Source: Scatousia sp902383995
GTDB taxonomy: Bacteria > Cyanobacteriota > Vampirovibrionia > Gastranaerophilales > Gastranaerophilaceae
Length of the DNA: 64,000 nt
NCBI GenBank assembly: GCA_902383995.1
Contig: CABLZX010000003.1
Location: 62,001 to 126,000 of the forward strand
Direction of reading: 5' to 3'
Shown here: positions 33,382-41,990 of the stretch, one piece after another
Layout: each line of letters starts with the position of its first letter
Numbering within the stretch: position 1 is the stretch's first letter
The notes under the pieces: model-generated
Told to the model about the DNA's origin: nothing
Database searches by the model: none
Seen by the model: the letters and a program-made list of their open reading frames with translations, nothing else
Translations under genes and position numbers: made by a program

Positions 33382-33440
33382 TGATAACAATTGTGTCAAT
33401 GGGCTTGATTTTATCTGTAATAAGAGCGATTTATGTAAGT
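33381..33440. repeat. Right arm of the 60-bp inverted repeat
   Basis: Inverse complement of 32157-32216 with 53/60 identity. It lies directly upstream of the DUF2924 gene and overlaps the stop codon of the 48-aa gene. Confidence 0.9.
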
Positions 33441-33463
33441 AAGCAGAACAAAAAGGTATTCAC

Positions 33464-33898
33464 ATGGCTATAAACATTTTTGAAAAACGAATTAAGGCTT
33501 GGGAAGAAAAATATGGCTCATTGCCAACACAAATTCAACGTAAAATTGATAAGCTAGTTGAACAATATGATAAAACTCAACAAACCGATAAATCTCCTAA
33601 AATTTTATCAATTACTGACGGAACTAAACTGGTTCGGGAGTTTAAAGGTAAGCGATACTCGGTAACAGTAATTCAAAACTGTTATGAATATAATGGCAAA
33701 AAGTACAAAAGTTTATCTGCAATAGCCAATGAAATTACAGGTACTCGTTGGAATGGTAAGAAATTCTTCGGATTGCTTAAGCCGGAGTGTAGCACGCATA
33801 CGGCTGCGTTGAGCAGGCGGAGCAGTGCGAAACTTAACGATAGTGACGTAGGATTGCAGGCACAAAGTGCCGAAACCCACAGGAGCACAGTGGCATGA
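33464..33898 (+). CDS. DUF2924 domain protein, recombinase partner
   Basis: 144 aa. Residues ~5-108 are DUF2924: WEEKYGSLPTQIQRKIDKLV, LVREFKGKRYSVTVIQ, YEYNGKKYKSLSAIANEITGTRWNGKKFFGLL. Normally the domain ends near FFGL; here ~38 further residues (ECSTHTAALSRRSSAKLN...) are encoded by a GC-rich stretch unlike the rest of the gene. DUF2924 genes characteristically sit directly upstream of a large serine recombinase, as here, with an ATGA overlap. The function, perhaps recombination directionality or DNA binding, is not established. Confidence 0.88.
   Translation: MAINIFEKRIKAWEEKYGSLPTQIQRKIDKLVEQYDKTQQTDKSPKILSITDGTKLVREFKGKRYSVTVIQNCYEYNGKKYKSLSAIANEITGTRWNGKKFFGLLKPECSTHTAALSRRSSAKLNDSDVGLQAQSAETHRSTVA
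33780..33894 (+). repeat. GC-rich tract extending the DUF2924 reading frame
   Basis: About 115 nt with much higher GC than its surroundings and internal palindromes such as GGCAC-AAA-GTGCC. It has the same AGC/GCG/GGAG-rich style as the loops near the prepilin genes, but no direct copy of the 36-nt module. It keeps the frame open and places the recombinase ATG right at its end. Confidence 0.5.
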
Positions 33899-35478
33899 TG
33901 CAAAAGAGAATTAGATGTGCTATATATACAAGAAAATCAACAGAAGAAGGATTGGAACAAGATTTTAACTCGCTTGATGCCCAAAGAGAAGCATGTGAAG
34001 CTTACATAAAATCTCAAATGCATGAGGGATGGATACTATTAGAAAAGCAATATAACGATGGTGGATATTCCGGCGGTACAATGGAAAGACCGGCATTTAA
34101 AGAATTACTAAAAGATATAGAAAATGATGAAATTGATATCGTTGTTGTATATAAAGTTGACCGTTTAACCCGTTCTTTGATGGATTTTTCAAAAATTATT
34201 GATATTTTTGATAACCATAATGCTTCGTTTGTCTCAATTACTCAGCATTTTAACACAACGACTTCAATGGGTCGATTAACCTTAAATATCCTATTATCCT
34301 TTGCACAATTTGAACGTGAAGTAACAGGGGAAAGGATAAGAGATAAATTTGAAGCTTCTCGAAAGAAAGGTCTTTGGCTTTCCGGAACTAGTCCTTACGG
34401 ATATGAAAAAGACGAACATCACATGTTACACCCACAACAGCCTTATGCAGATAATGTTCGAATAATTTATGAATCATATCTTGAAATAAAAAATGTATTG
34501 AAGTTGAAAAAATACCTTGCTGAACAAAAAATTCTTACAAGATCGGGAAAAGAGTTAGCCAAAGGCAGCTTATATCATATACTTTCAAATAAAGTTTATC
34601 TTGGTAAAATTACCCATAAAAACAAAGAATATGATGGTTTGCATGATCCGATTATTTCTAAGGAATTATTTAATAATGTACAAAATTTATTAAAAGCCAA
34701 TTCCGTTCAGAGAAAACATTCAACTAATGCTAAAACCGGCTCGCTTCTTGCAGGATTATTGTATGATGACAAAGGAAACAAGATGTCACCTTCTTATAGC
34801 AACGGAAAAGGGAAACAATATAGATATTATGTAAGTCAGGCAATTAAAAATCCTGCAGACCACGAAAGAGGAGAAATTACAAAAATTTCAGCAGGTGAGA
34901 TTGAAACTTTTGTACAGAATGATTTTGTAAAGTTATTACACAATACCCATAAAATGCAGGAATATCTTGAAAGTTACTCTGTCGAACAACAGAAATTGAT
35001 GTTAGATTTAATGAAAATTTACGAAGTAGATAAAATATTTTTAAGGACTGCGATTAAGAGAGTTGATTTGAAAGCGAATTGTATTTCAATAAGTTACGAC
35101 ATAAATTATATAATAAAATATTTTGCGACAATGGCTTTTAATGCAGAGTTTAAGTATACGAAGGACAATGAGCAACTGATAACTAATCAAATTGCAGTAC
35201 AAATTTCTTTAACTCCGCAACGGCAAAATAAAATCATAATTCCTGGGAAAGCAAATTATGATATGAAATTGATTCAGGCTATAGTAAAAAGTTTTTGGTA
35301 CAACAAACTTGGGGCAGAACGAAAACTGCCGATTGAAGCCAGAAACGGAAATAACAAACGTCTTAGAAAATTAAGATTTTTGCCTCCAGAAATAATCGAA
35401 AGTATAATGAATGGAACCCAAGCTCCTGACTTGACCGTTAAAAAACTAATTGAGATGGCAGAAAAATGTTGTAAGTAA
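33895..35478 (+). CDS. Large serine recombinase (site-specific)
   Basis: 527 aa. The resolvase domain starts CAIYTRKSTEEGLEQDFNSLDAQREACEAYI, with the nucleophilic Ser in RKS (~residue 14), then DIVVVYKVDRLTRSLMDF and FDNHNASFVSITQHFNTTTSMGRL and the ERERI-like FEREVTGERIRDKFEASR. The recombinase domain follows (GYEKDEH...LKLKKYLAEQKILTRSGKEL), then a degenerate zinc-ribbon region and a C-terminal helical part. Such enzymes integrate or excise phages and mobile islands. Its start overlaps the DUF2924 stop. No obvious attachment-site duplicate was found. Confidence 0.93.
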   Translation: MMQKRIRCAIYTRKSTEEGLEQDFNSLDAQREACEAYIKSQMHEGWILLEKQYNDGGYSGGTMERPAFKELLKDIENDEIDIVVVYKVDRLTRSLMDFSKIIDIFDNHNASFVSITQHFNTTTSMGRLTLNILLSFAQFEREVTGERIRDKFEASRKKGLWLSGTSPYGYEKDEHHMLHPQQPYADNVRIIYESYLEIKNVLKLKKYLAEQKILTRSGKELAKGSLYHILSNKVYLGKITHKNKEYDGLHDPIISKELFNNVQNLLKANSVQRKHSTNAKTGSLLAGLLYDDKGNKMSPSYSNGKGKQYRYYVSQAIKNPADHERGEITKISAGEIETFVQNDFVKLLHNTHKMQEYLESYSVEQQKLMLDLMKIYEVDKIFLRTAIKRVDLKANCISISYDINYIIKYFATMAFNAEFKYTKDNEQLITNQIAVQISLTPQRQNKIIIPGKANYDMKLIQAIVKSFWYNKLGAERKLPIEARNGNNKRLRKLRFLPPEIIESIMNGTQAPDLTVKKLIEMAEKCCK

Positions 35479-35522
35479 TGTACCTAATATTTAGGGCACT
35501 AATTGCAAAGGGGGCTTGAATG

Positions 35523-35735
35523 TCACGCTTCCAAAAGTCCCATCTTCTTTATACCAATCATATTGCATTTGTTGCCAACTGTTAACTCCTGCCTATCAAC
35601 AACAAGTTGCCAAGTTTTTCCTGTTTTAGCATCTAATAAAAAAGTTGAACTTGCTTTTAGTGTCCCATTTGGATTGACAATTACGTATCTTGCATTAGTA
35701 GGATACTGTATATGACATAATAGTAAACAAAACAA
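35523..35735 (-). CDS. Possible small exported protein with unclear start
   Basis: At most 70 aa from a TTG. The frame continues upstream and there reads like a signal peptide (SKVVSVLFCLLLCHIQYPTNA), but the strong AAGGAG further upstream is followed by ATA rather than ATG and in another frame. So the gene is either TTG-started or broken at its start by a small change. The mature part (RYVIVNPNGTLKASSTFLLDA) is not recognised. Confidence 0.35.
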   Translation of the reverse strand: MFCLLLCHIQYPTNARYVIVNPNGTLKASSTFLLDAKTGKTWQLVVDRQELTVGNKCNMIGIKKMGLLEA

Positions 35736-35777
35736 TACAGATACTACTTTACTTTTTTTATAGCTACTCCTTGTCTT

Positions 35778-35888
35778 TTATTGTGTACAAAATTTTAACC
35801 ATTGTTGATAAGCAATATAAGTTCCTAAAACTGTTATTGAAATAGGAATTAAAGCATTCAAAAATTTAATTGTTGTTTCTATATTCAT
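35778..35888 (-). CDS. Tiny putative membrane protein (36 aa)
   Basis: NIETTIKFLNALIPISITVLG followed by TYIAYQQWLKF: one transmembrane helix with a charged tail. No good ribosome site is visible. It lies upstream of the possible exported protein. Real status is uncertain. Confidence 0.3.
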   Translation of the reverse strand: MNIETTIKFLNALIPISITVLGTYIAYQQWLKFCTQ

Positions 35889-35928
35889 AAAACAATAATA
35901 GCATATTCAGAAAAGAAAGGAAAAAATC

Positions 35929-36009
35929 ATGACAAAGAAACACGGTTACATTATCAAAATGCCAACAGAACAAGCATCATTATTCTTTATTATCAAACAT
36001 AAATTTTAA
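35929..36009 (+). pseudogene. Short gene remnant (26 codons)
   Basis: An AAAGGA ribosome site and ATG open a frame MTKKHGYIIKMPTEQASL that stops after 26 codons inside the 3' end of the HNH gene. It looks like the 5' end of a gene cut by rearrangement at the boundary between the recombinase region and the HNH cassette. Confidence 0.3.
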
Positions 36010-36558
36010 TAAATCTTCTATTTGTAAAGCTACTTCTTGCCAGCATTGAAAAGATTTGGAATTATTAGAATCCGCTTTTAATAATCTATCCCGTTCTTGA
36101 GATAATTTGACTAGTTTCCATATTTCTTGCATTGGTCTTTTATCAAAAGCGAATGCTCTAACCATATAATTTCCAAGTTCAGTTTTACCAATAATATCAC
36201 CACTAACTGTCCGCTCTAAATGTTCATCGTATTCCTCTAATATAGGATCGACAAATCCTTCTTTTTCATTATGAGAAATATTAGCATCATGTGTTGGCCA
36301 CTTATTATGCTTTTTTCTATTGCATTGATAACAAGAATATACTAAATTGTTGTAATTATTAATCCTACTTTCATCTATGCTTCGTGGAACAAAATGATCG
36401 ATTTCAAATGCATTTTTAGAGATATTTACTGTTTTCCCACAATATCCACAAGTATCTTGAAAATCTATTCGCAGGTCATTTTCATAATCTCTATAATTAT
36501 TTTTAGGTTCGACATTAGTCCTTCTTGATAATTTTTTATCGCCGTGTATCCTAGTCAT
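35980..36558 (-). CDS. HNH endonuclease of the kinase-receiver-methylase cassette
   Basis: 192 aa from ATG 36558, chosen because GGAG lies 10 nt upstream; the frame is open to 36594. The HNH/McrA core reads CGYCGKTV (first zinc pair), FEIDHFVPRS (catalytic DH), NNLVYSCYQCNRKKHN (Asn and second CxxC). The rest is helical. HNH enzymes cut DNA. It is the last gene of a four-gene operon and overlaps the receiver gene by 8 nt, so it is the likely effector, its activity perhaps gated by the receiver; that gating is inference. Confidence 0.9.
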   Translation of the reverse strand: MTRIHGDKKLSRRTNVEPKNNYRDYENDLRIDFQDTCGYCGKTVNISKNAFEIDHFVPRSIDESRINNYNNLVYSCYQCNRKKHNKWPTHDANISHNEKEGFVDPILEEYDEHLERTVSGDIIGKTELGNYMVRAFAFDKRPMQEIWKLVKLSQERDRLLKADSNNSKSFQCWQEVALQIEDLLKFMFDNKE

Positions 36559-37180
36559 TCTTTTTCTTCTCCAACGATACACATTGAGTTGCAAGTTCTA
36601 AAATCTTATCAATTTTATCAGATATTTCAGATTTAAATATTTCACTAGGCAAATCATCGATTCTGTTATAGGCTTTTAAAACAGAATATAAGTTAAGAAG
36701 AGATTCTTCTTCATTAGTTGTAATAATTTTCTCTCTTTTTTTTACTAGTAGTATGTTGAAATCATTCTCTATATTAACTAATCTTTTATTAAAAACTTTT
36801 GTAGCTTGTTTCAGTTCTTCGCCAAAAGTCGTAATATCTTCAACACTACTTAAAGTGCCTCTATCTTTAATTAAAATTGAACTTACAAGATTTTCTGAAA
36901 TTGAATCACAAGGATAATTCGTTAATATAATACATACTAAATCTGGGAGCTTTTTATTTAAAAATTCAAGTAATTCTGCACCATTAAAAGTATATTGGTC
37001 TGATAATTTAAAATCCGCAATAAAACATTCTATTTTGTTTTCTAGTATCCAATTGTAAACATCTTGCTTTGTTGAACAATTTTCCACAAGTTTTAGTGTT
37101 ATATAATTTTCAAGTAACTCTGCATAATCCTTAAAAGCACTAGAATCATCATCGATGTATCCTATATTGTATTCACACAT
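36551..37180 (-). CDS. Response-regulator-like receiver protein
   Basis: 209 aa. Receiver fold at ~1-125: GYIDDDSSAF (acidic triad, 10-12), CFIADFKLSDQ (phospho-acceptor Asp, ~56), CIILTNYP (Thr), SILIKDRG (Lys). The last ~85 residues are helical with no DNA-binding domain, so it likely acts by protein contact. It begins at the last base of the kinase gene and overlaps the HNH gene. It would receive phosphate from the histidine kinase upstream. Confidence 0.85.
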   Translation of the reverse strand: MCEYNIGYIDDDSSAFKDYAELLENYITLKLVENCSTKQDVYNWILENKIECFIADFKLSDQYTFNGAELLEFLNKKLPDLVCIILTNYPCDSISENLVSSILIKDRGTLSSVEDITTFGEELKQATKVFNKRLVNIENDFNILLVKKREKIITTNEEESLLNLYSVLKAYNRIDDLPSEIFKSEISDKIDKILELATQCVSLEKKKND

Positions 37181-39417
37181 TATTTAAAAACTCCTTTTAA
37201 ATTAATATTTACTATGAAGCCTGTTTGACGTTCTATGTTTTGTGATAAATCAACATCACCATAATACTCTTTTACTGTTTTATTAACAATCCACATTCCC
37301 ATTCCTGTTCCAATAAGGTTATTATTTGCGTCACGCTTACTAGTTTCAAAAGGTTCTAAAATCAAATCTGGATTTTTTTTGTATTTTTCAGATAATCCTT
37401 TTCCGTTATCTTCATATAATAATCTTAATTCATTATTTTCTTGTGTTAAATTAATATTAATTGTTTTATTTTTAATTGCAGCATATTCAAAAGAATTGAT
37501 ACTATTTGTTATTAAATTACTAATGATACTTTCTATGTCATATGGAAAGCATTTAAAATTTGTTTCAACAACATTCAAACTTATTTGAATATTTTTCTCG
37601 CTCAAAACTTCTTGCCAAGATTCGATAAAATCTTCAAATAGCTTCTTTATTGGCACATAGGTCATTTTACGTTTGTCTCTTTTAACCATTTCAATAGTTA
37701 CAGTAAACCAGGAATTAAATTTCTTTTGCAAATCTAAGGCTTCTTCTAATTTTTGCTTGATATGTTCCTCTGATTTTCCTTTTTCTAATGCTTGTTGTGC
37801 TGTTAAAATTTTAATATTTAATTTATGAGCAACATCTTTAATTTCATGAATATATGAATTTGTTACAATACCAGTTGTTGCTAAGGTTCTTAGTAGTCGA
37901 TTTTCATCTTCAAGATCTTTTATTTGTTCCTGCTTGGTATCTATAACTGCTTTTGCTTTTTTGGCATCAATTAAAGTCTTTTTTCGCTGTCGTTTGTTAT
38001 TTGATTTATTATTTGCTGATTTTTCATTTATTTCATCTTCATAAATTTCAATAGGATGAGTATCGTCATAATATTGTCGTAATATACGGCAGACATATTG
38101 ACGATCTTTTTCCATTTCTTGTATTACAAAAATTAAAAATTCCCTAAAATATGCAAACTCTTTTGTTTCAACAATACCTTCTCTATTGGATTGGTCTGGA
38201 AGATTGATATTTAAACGAGAAATATGAACAGAACCTAACATTTGATCTGCCGCAACACGCCAAGCCCCAGTTGGGTGTGATATTGCAGCAGGAGATTTAG
38301 ATTTACGATTAGACAATAAAAGCCAATCAAAAGTCGTTGTTTTTGGTTCCCCATAAGGCCTTACTCTAAAATTGTCTCGATAAATTTTTATTCCGCCAAA
38401 GGTGTCTCTTGTATCTCGCCTTGAAGAAATATCCTTATAAAAATACCTTTCCTTTTCATCTTTCATATTGGATAACTTTGCAAAATAAAAAGTTCCTTTA
38501 AAAGGACCAATTGTATTTATATCTATATCAGATAAAATTTCATTAAATGCATAAATTTTTTCTATTGGTTTACCTTTAAAATATTCAGCGTCTTTTGAGG
38601 TAAAATATGGTTCTCTTACAATTTCATTAAATTTATTTCCAAAATCAAATTCATCTCTTTTTATTAAAATCCTAGTATTGCCACTCTCATCTACATTAAA
38701 GTCTATTTTATAATCATACGAATAATCATTACTGTTTACCGTAATCTTAGATTCTTCTAATTTTGAATTTTCAGAAAATACATATAACTGAAAAATATTA
38801 TCAATTTCTGGTGGAATTAATGTGGCTAAACTCTTTTTTATATCTTCAATTAATGTAGTTGTCCAAGTATCTCTTAAATTTTGTAACTTGAATATTGTAC
38901 CACTATTGTGACATTTTGCTTTAATTAATGACTTTAAATCATTATTCAAAATTTCATTTGTATAATTACAAAAATCGATATTCGTTATTTCAAAATCAGC
39001 TCCAACATCTGTAATTTTTGTTCCAGAATTAAAATCAGACCAATTAACAGACCATAAAACAGATTCTGTATTTGTTTTTGACAACATTTTACAATTATCA
39101 GCAATACGATCTAGTGCAAATCTACCAATTCCTTTTGCACCAGTTTGTATTCTTCCAGAATTAAGTTTATAATTCTCTTTTTTTGATGAATATCCAATTG
39201 TCATCCAATTACTATGAATGGTTTCTGATGTCATACCAGAGCCATTATCTATTAAATAAAATACATTAGTCGATTTTTCATAGTATAAAATACAAGTATT
39301 AGCATCAGCATCATATGCATTTTTTACTAATTCTAATATCGCACCATCCAACTTTGATACATTTTCTCTACCTATAAGCCTTGCTGTATTAGCATCTACA
39401 TTAAAAGGAATTTTCAT
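37180..39417 (-). CDS. Histidine kinase with two GHKL ATPase domains
   Basis: 745 aa. An N-terminal Hsp90/MutL-type ATPase has SKLDGAILELVKNAYDADA (N box), FYLIDNGSGMTSETI (G1) and GRIQTGAKGIGRFALDRI (G2). A long middle follows, then a Lys-rich coiled coil, a histidine-kinase H box (NSYIHEIKDVAHKL, His ~524) and a second ATPase with ISNLITNSINSFEY (~634), YEDNGKGLS (~681) and IGTGMGMWIV (~713). No transmembrane segment: it is a soluble sensor. It overlaps the methylase by 4 nt and abuts the receiver. A MutL/MORC-like ATPase coupled to a restriction-modification gene set has precedent; the sensor-kinase fusion is the notable part. Confidence 0.88.
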   Translation of the reverse strand: MKIPFNVDANTARLIGRENVSKLDGAILELVKNAYDADANTCILYYEKSTNVFYLIDNGSGMTSETIHSNWMTIGYSSKKENYKLNSGRIQTGAKGIGRFALDRIADNCKMLSKTNTESVLWSVNWSDFNSGTKITDVGADFEITNIDFCNYTNEILNNDLKSLIKAKCHNSGTIFKLQNLRDTWTTTLIEDIKKSLATLIPPEIDNIFQLYVFSENSKLEESKITVNSNDYSYDYKIDFNVDESGNTRILIKRDEFDFGNKFNEIVREPYFTSKDAEYFKGKPIEKIYAFNEILSDIDINTIGPFKGTFYFAKLSNMKDEKERYFYKDISSRRDTRDTFGGIKIYRDNFRVRPYGEPKTTTFDWLLLSNRKSKSPAAISHPTGAWRVAADQMLGSVHISRLNINLPDQSNREGIVETKEFAYFREFLIFVIQEMEKDRQYVCRILRQYYDDTHPIEIYEDEINEKSANNKSNNKRQRKKTLIDAKKAKAVIDTKQEQIKDLEDENRLLRTLATTGIVTNSYIHEIKDVAHKLNIKILTAQQALEKGKSEEHIKQKLEEALDLQKKFNSWFTVTIEMVKRDKRKMTYVPIKKLFEDFIESWQEVLSEKNIQISLNVVETNFKCFPYDIESIISNLITNSINSFEYAAIKNKTININLTQENNELRLLYEDNGKGLSEKYKKNPDLILEPFETSKRDANNNLIGTGMGMWIVNKTVKEYYGDVDLSQNIERQTGFIVNINLKGVFK

Positions 39418-40832
39418 ACAGCAACCTCCATATTTAATTCAAAATTATTAACATCTTTTGGGGTAATACGTAAGGATTTCCCACTGGCTTGTATTCCTAT
39501 ATTATTTACGTACTCTATAAAATCTTTACTATTAAGAATTTGCTTAGCCTGCTCCAGTGATGTTCCATTTTTAGATGTAATATATATTCCTGAATAAGGA
39601 ATATCTTCTTTAGAAAGTTCATATACTTTTATATTATCAGTTACAACTGTTGATATTAAAAGTTTTTCTTGGTTTAAGTGAGATAAAGCCTGGCTTCGCC
39701 CGTATTCAAACCATTCTGCAGAAGTATCTTTATTTCTTTTTTCTAATTCATCTTCAAATGTTTTTAAATGTTGAAATGCTACAGGATATTTTTTCTCAAA
39801 TTCTTCTGGTTTATATTTCATTAATTTACCATCTTCGTAATAATATGGAAATATAATTTGTTCATCTATTGCATATGCTAAATTGCGAGGACTTTTAGCT
39901 GGTCTTATAATATCCTCTTCAATGCAGCAATTTAATACACCGCCTGCATCTGGTTTTATAATAAAAGCCTTGTTTAACAGAGTAGCAATAGAAATTTGAG
40001 CATTAAAAAAATCTCCAAATTTTAGTTTTGCAGTTTTATTTTTTGCTTCTTCCACTTTAAATACCCATTTTTGTTTTAAAGAATTTTTTGGAATCTTGAT
40101 GAAAGCTTTATTTTCTTTATTTCTGTATAAAATTTGCGTTTTATTTTTACCTTTTTCACAAACTAAAATAGATGTTGCGACTAAAGCTTTTGAAAACACT
40201 TTTTCTGTTTTAAAATCGTATATTTTACTAACTGAAGGAAGAATAAACTCTCTAAGTTTTTCTGCAAAAACATTCTTAAAAATACTACTTGGTATAAGAT
40301 AAGAGAGTTTACCATTATCAGATAAACAATTCAGACTTTTTTCAATAAAAGCATAACAATAGTCAAATTTTCCTTTAGAACATGTAATAAACGCATTTTT
40401 AATAAATTCTCTAGTCTCAGGTTCAAGATCTCTATAATTTATATATGGGGGATTTCCGGCAATGTACGAAAACTTTTGAGATAGTTTGTATTTTAAAAAA
40501 TCCGCAACATGAATATTCCATTTTACATTATAAATCCCATAGTATTCTGAAACTTTATTCAGAGTTTTTATACAATCATTATATTTAGAAGAATCAATTT
40601 CAAAGCCCCAAATGTCATCTTGCAGCCCAGTTTTTATTGTTTTTAGCGAAAGTTTTTTACTAATACCGTCCTTAATATATCTTGAAACTACATGTTTTAA
40701 GACGGACCCATCACCACACGAATTTTCTAGGAATTTTTGTCCTAATAACCCCTTTTTATATCCTATGATATCTAATAATTTATTGACTTTATCATCAGGT
40801 GTAAAAATTTGACATCTTTCTATACGCTTCAT
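39414..40832 (-). CDS. N6-adenine DNA methyltransferase (Eco57I/TaqI-like)
   Basis: 472 aa. SAM-binding motif I appears as LENSCGDGSVL (~residue 37), and motif IV as AGNPPYINYRDL (~residue 130, NPPY), followed by CYAFIEKSLNCLSDNGKLSYLIPSSIF. The C-terminal half is TaqI-type target recognition. This is a gamma-class adenine methylase. It is the first gene of the operon with the kinase, receiver and HNH genes and probably protects host DNA from the HNH nuclease. Confidence 0.9.
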   Translation of the reverse strand: MKRIERCQIFTPDDKVNKLLDIIGYKKGLLGQKFLENSCGDGSVLKHVVSRYIKDGISKKLSLKTIKTGLQDDIWGFEIDSSKYNDCIKTLNKVSEYYGIYNVKWNIHVADFLKYKLSQKFSYIAGNPPYINYRDLEPETREFIKNAFITCSKGKFDYCYAFIEKSLNCLSDNGKLSYLIPSSIFKNVFAEKLREFILPSVSKIYDFKTEKVFSKALVATSILVCEKGKNKTQILYRNKENKAFIKIPKNSLKQKWVFKVEEAKNKTAKLKFGDFFNAQISIATLLNKAFIIKPDAGGVLNCCIEEDIIRPAKSPRNLAYAIDEQIIFPYYYEDGKLMKYKPEEFEKKYPVAFQHLKTFEDELEKRNKDTSAEWFEYGRSQALSHLNQEKLLISTVVTDNIKVYELSKEDIPYSGIYITSKNGTSLEQAKQILNSKDFIEYVNNIGIQASGKSLRITPKDVNNFELNMEVAV

Positions 40833-40901
40833 TTCTACCTATATAATTAACCTTTATAGAACAATATTATCACAAATATAACCATTTAGCTTATATGTCT
40901 G

Positions 40902-41957
40902 CTAACTTTTTGTATACCATGCACCACGAGTTTTACCGTGTTTTATCAGATAATTGTTTTCAACAAGATTCGCGAGGTGTTTTTTGATTGTATTAATATT
41001 TGTACCTGTCATTTCAGATAGCTCTGAAATTGTTGCACGGGCTTTAGTTTCAAAAACTTCCATAATTTTGGCAGAAACTTCAGGTAGATCAAGATTTGAA
41101 AGTTTTTTAATTTCAGTATGTTCTAATTTGTACTCTAATCTGATTTTTTGCTTTTGCAAAGTTTTCAAGAAAAACATTAACCATGGTTCGTAATTTGGCT
41201 CAGAATTTAAAGTAGTTTGAGTTTGCCTTAAAGCTCTATAATATCCTTCTTTATTATCTTCTATTATTGATTCAGTAGAACTATAAGGAACATAAGCGTA
41301 ACCGGATTTGAGCAATAATAGATTGGTTAAAGCTCTTGAAAGTCTGCCATTTCCATCCTGAAACGGATGGATTGCTAGAAAGTTAACAACAAAAACTCCA
41401 ATAACAATTAGCGGATGATAAAATCTATCTGCCAAATTTTTATTAGTCCAATCGATAAGTTCTTGCATTTTTAAAGGTGTTTCAAAAGGCGTTGCCGTTT
41501 CAAAAACAACTCCAAGCTTTTTACCATTGTTATCATAGGCAGCAACAGCGTTCGAAATTTTCTTGTATTCTCCTTTGTGTTTTTCATCTTTTGAAGAATA
41601 CTCCAATAAAATTTTATGCAGCTGCTTTATATAATTTTCGGACAGCGGAATTACTTCCCAATCTTCAAAAATTGTATCCGCAAGTTTTGCGTATCCGGCA
41701 ACTTCTTCCTCGTCACGGTTAGCAAAAGATTGTTTATTAATTCTTGATAAAAGTTCTTCAACTTGTTTATCTGAAAGTTTGTTCCCTTCAATTCTGTTTG
41801 AAGAACCAACGCTTTCAATCGTTGCAACTTTTTTCAAAGCCTGTAATTTTTCAGGTGCCATCTGCCCCAGTAATTTCCAACTTCCCTTAAATTCATCTAT
41901 TTCAGAGATGATAGTGAGCATTTGGTTGTTTATTTTGATATCAAAATTTTCAAGCAT
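40902..41957 (-). CDS. Fic family AMP-transferase with winged-helix C-terminus
   Basis: 351 aa. The Fic active site is HPFQDGNGRLSRALTNLLLL (~residue 193). An N-terminal inhibitory helix motif SSNRIEGN (S/T-x3-E-G/N, ~51-58) places it in the class whose own N-terminus blocks ATP binding. The C-terminal ~60 residues form a winged helix (ATISELSEMTGTNINTIKKHLANLVENNYLIKHG), typical of Fic/DOC regulators that also bind DNA. It would transfer AMP to a Ser/Thr/Tyr of target proteins. Three ACCTAAT repeats at 10-bp spacing just upstream of the ATG may be its own binding site. Confidence 0.92.
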   Translation of the reverse strand: MLENFDIKINNQMLTIISEIDEFKGSWKLLGQMAPEKLQALKKVATIESVGSSNRIEGNKLSDKQVEELLSRINKQSFANRDEEEVAGYAKLADTIFEDWEVIPLSENYIKQLHKILLEYSSKDEKHKGEYKKISNAVAAYDNNGKKLGVVFETATPFETPLKMQELIDWTNKNLADRFYHPLIVIGVFVVNFLAIHPFQDGNGRLSRALTNLLLLKSGYAYVPYSSTESIIEDNKEGYYRALRQTQTTLNSEPNYEPWLMFFLKTLQKQKIRLEYKLEHTEIKKLSNLDLPEVSAKIMEVFETKARATISELSEMTGTNINTIKKHLANLVENNYLIKHGKTRGAWYTKS

Positions 41958-41963
41958 AATAAC

Positions 41964-41990
41964 ACCTAATTAGACCTAATATGACCTAAT
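41964..41990. repeat. Three ACCTAAT repeats, 10-bp period, upstream of fic
   Basis: ACCTAAT at 41964, 41974 and 41984, one helical turn apart, ending 7-33 nt from the Fic start codon. This fits cooperative binding on one DNA face, for example by the winged helix of Fic. Confidence 0.65.
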
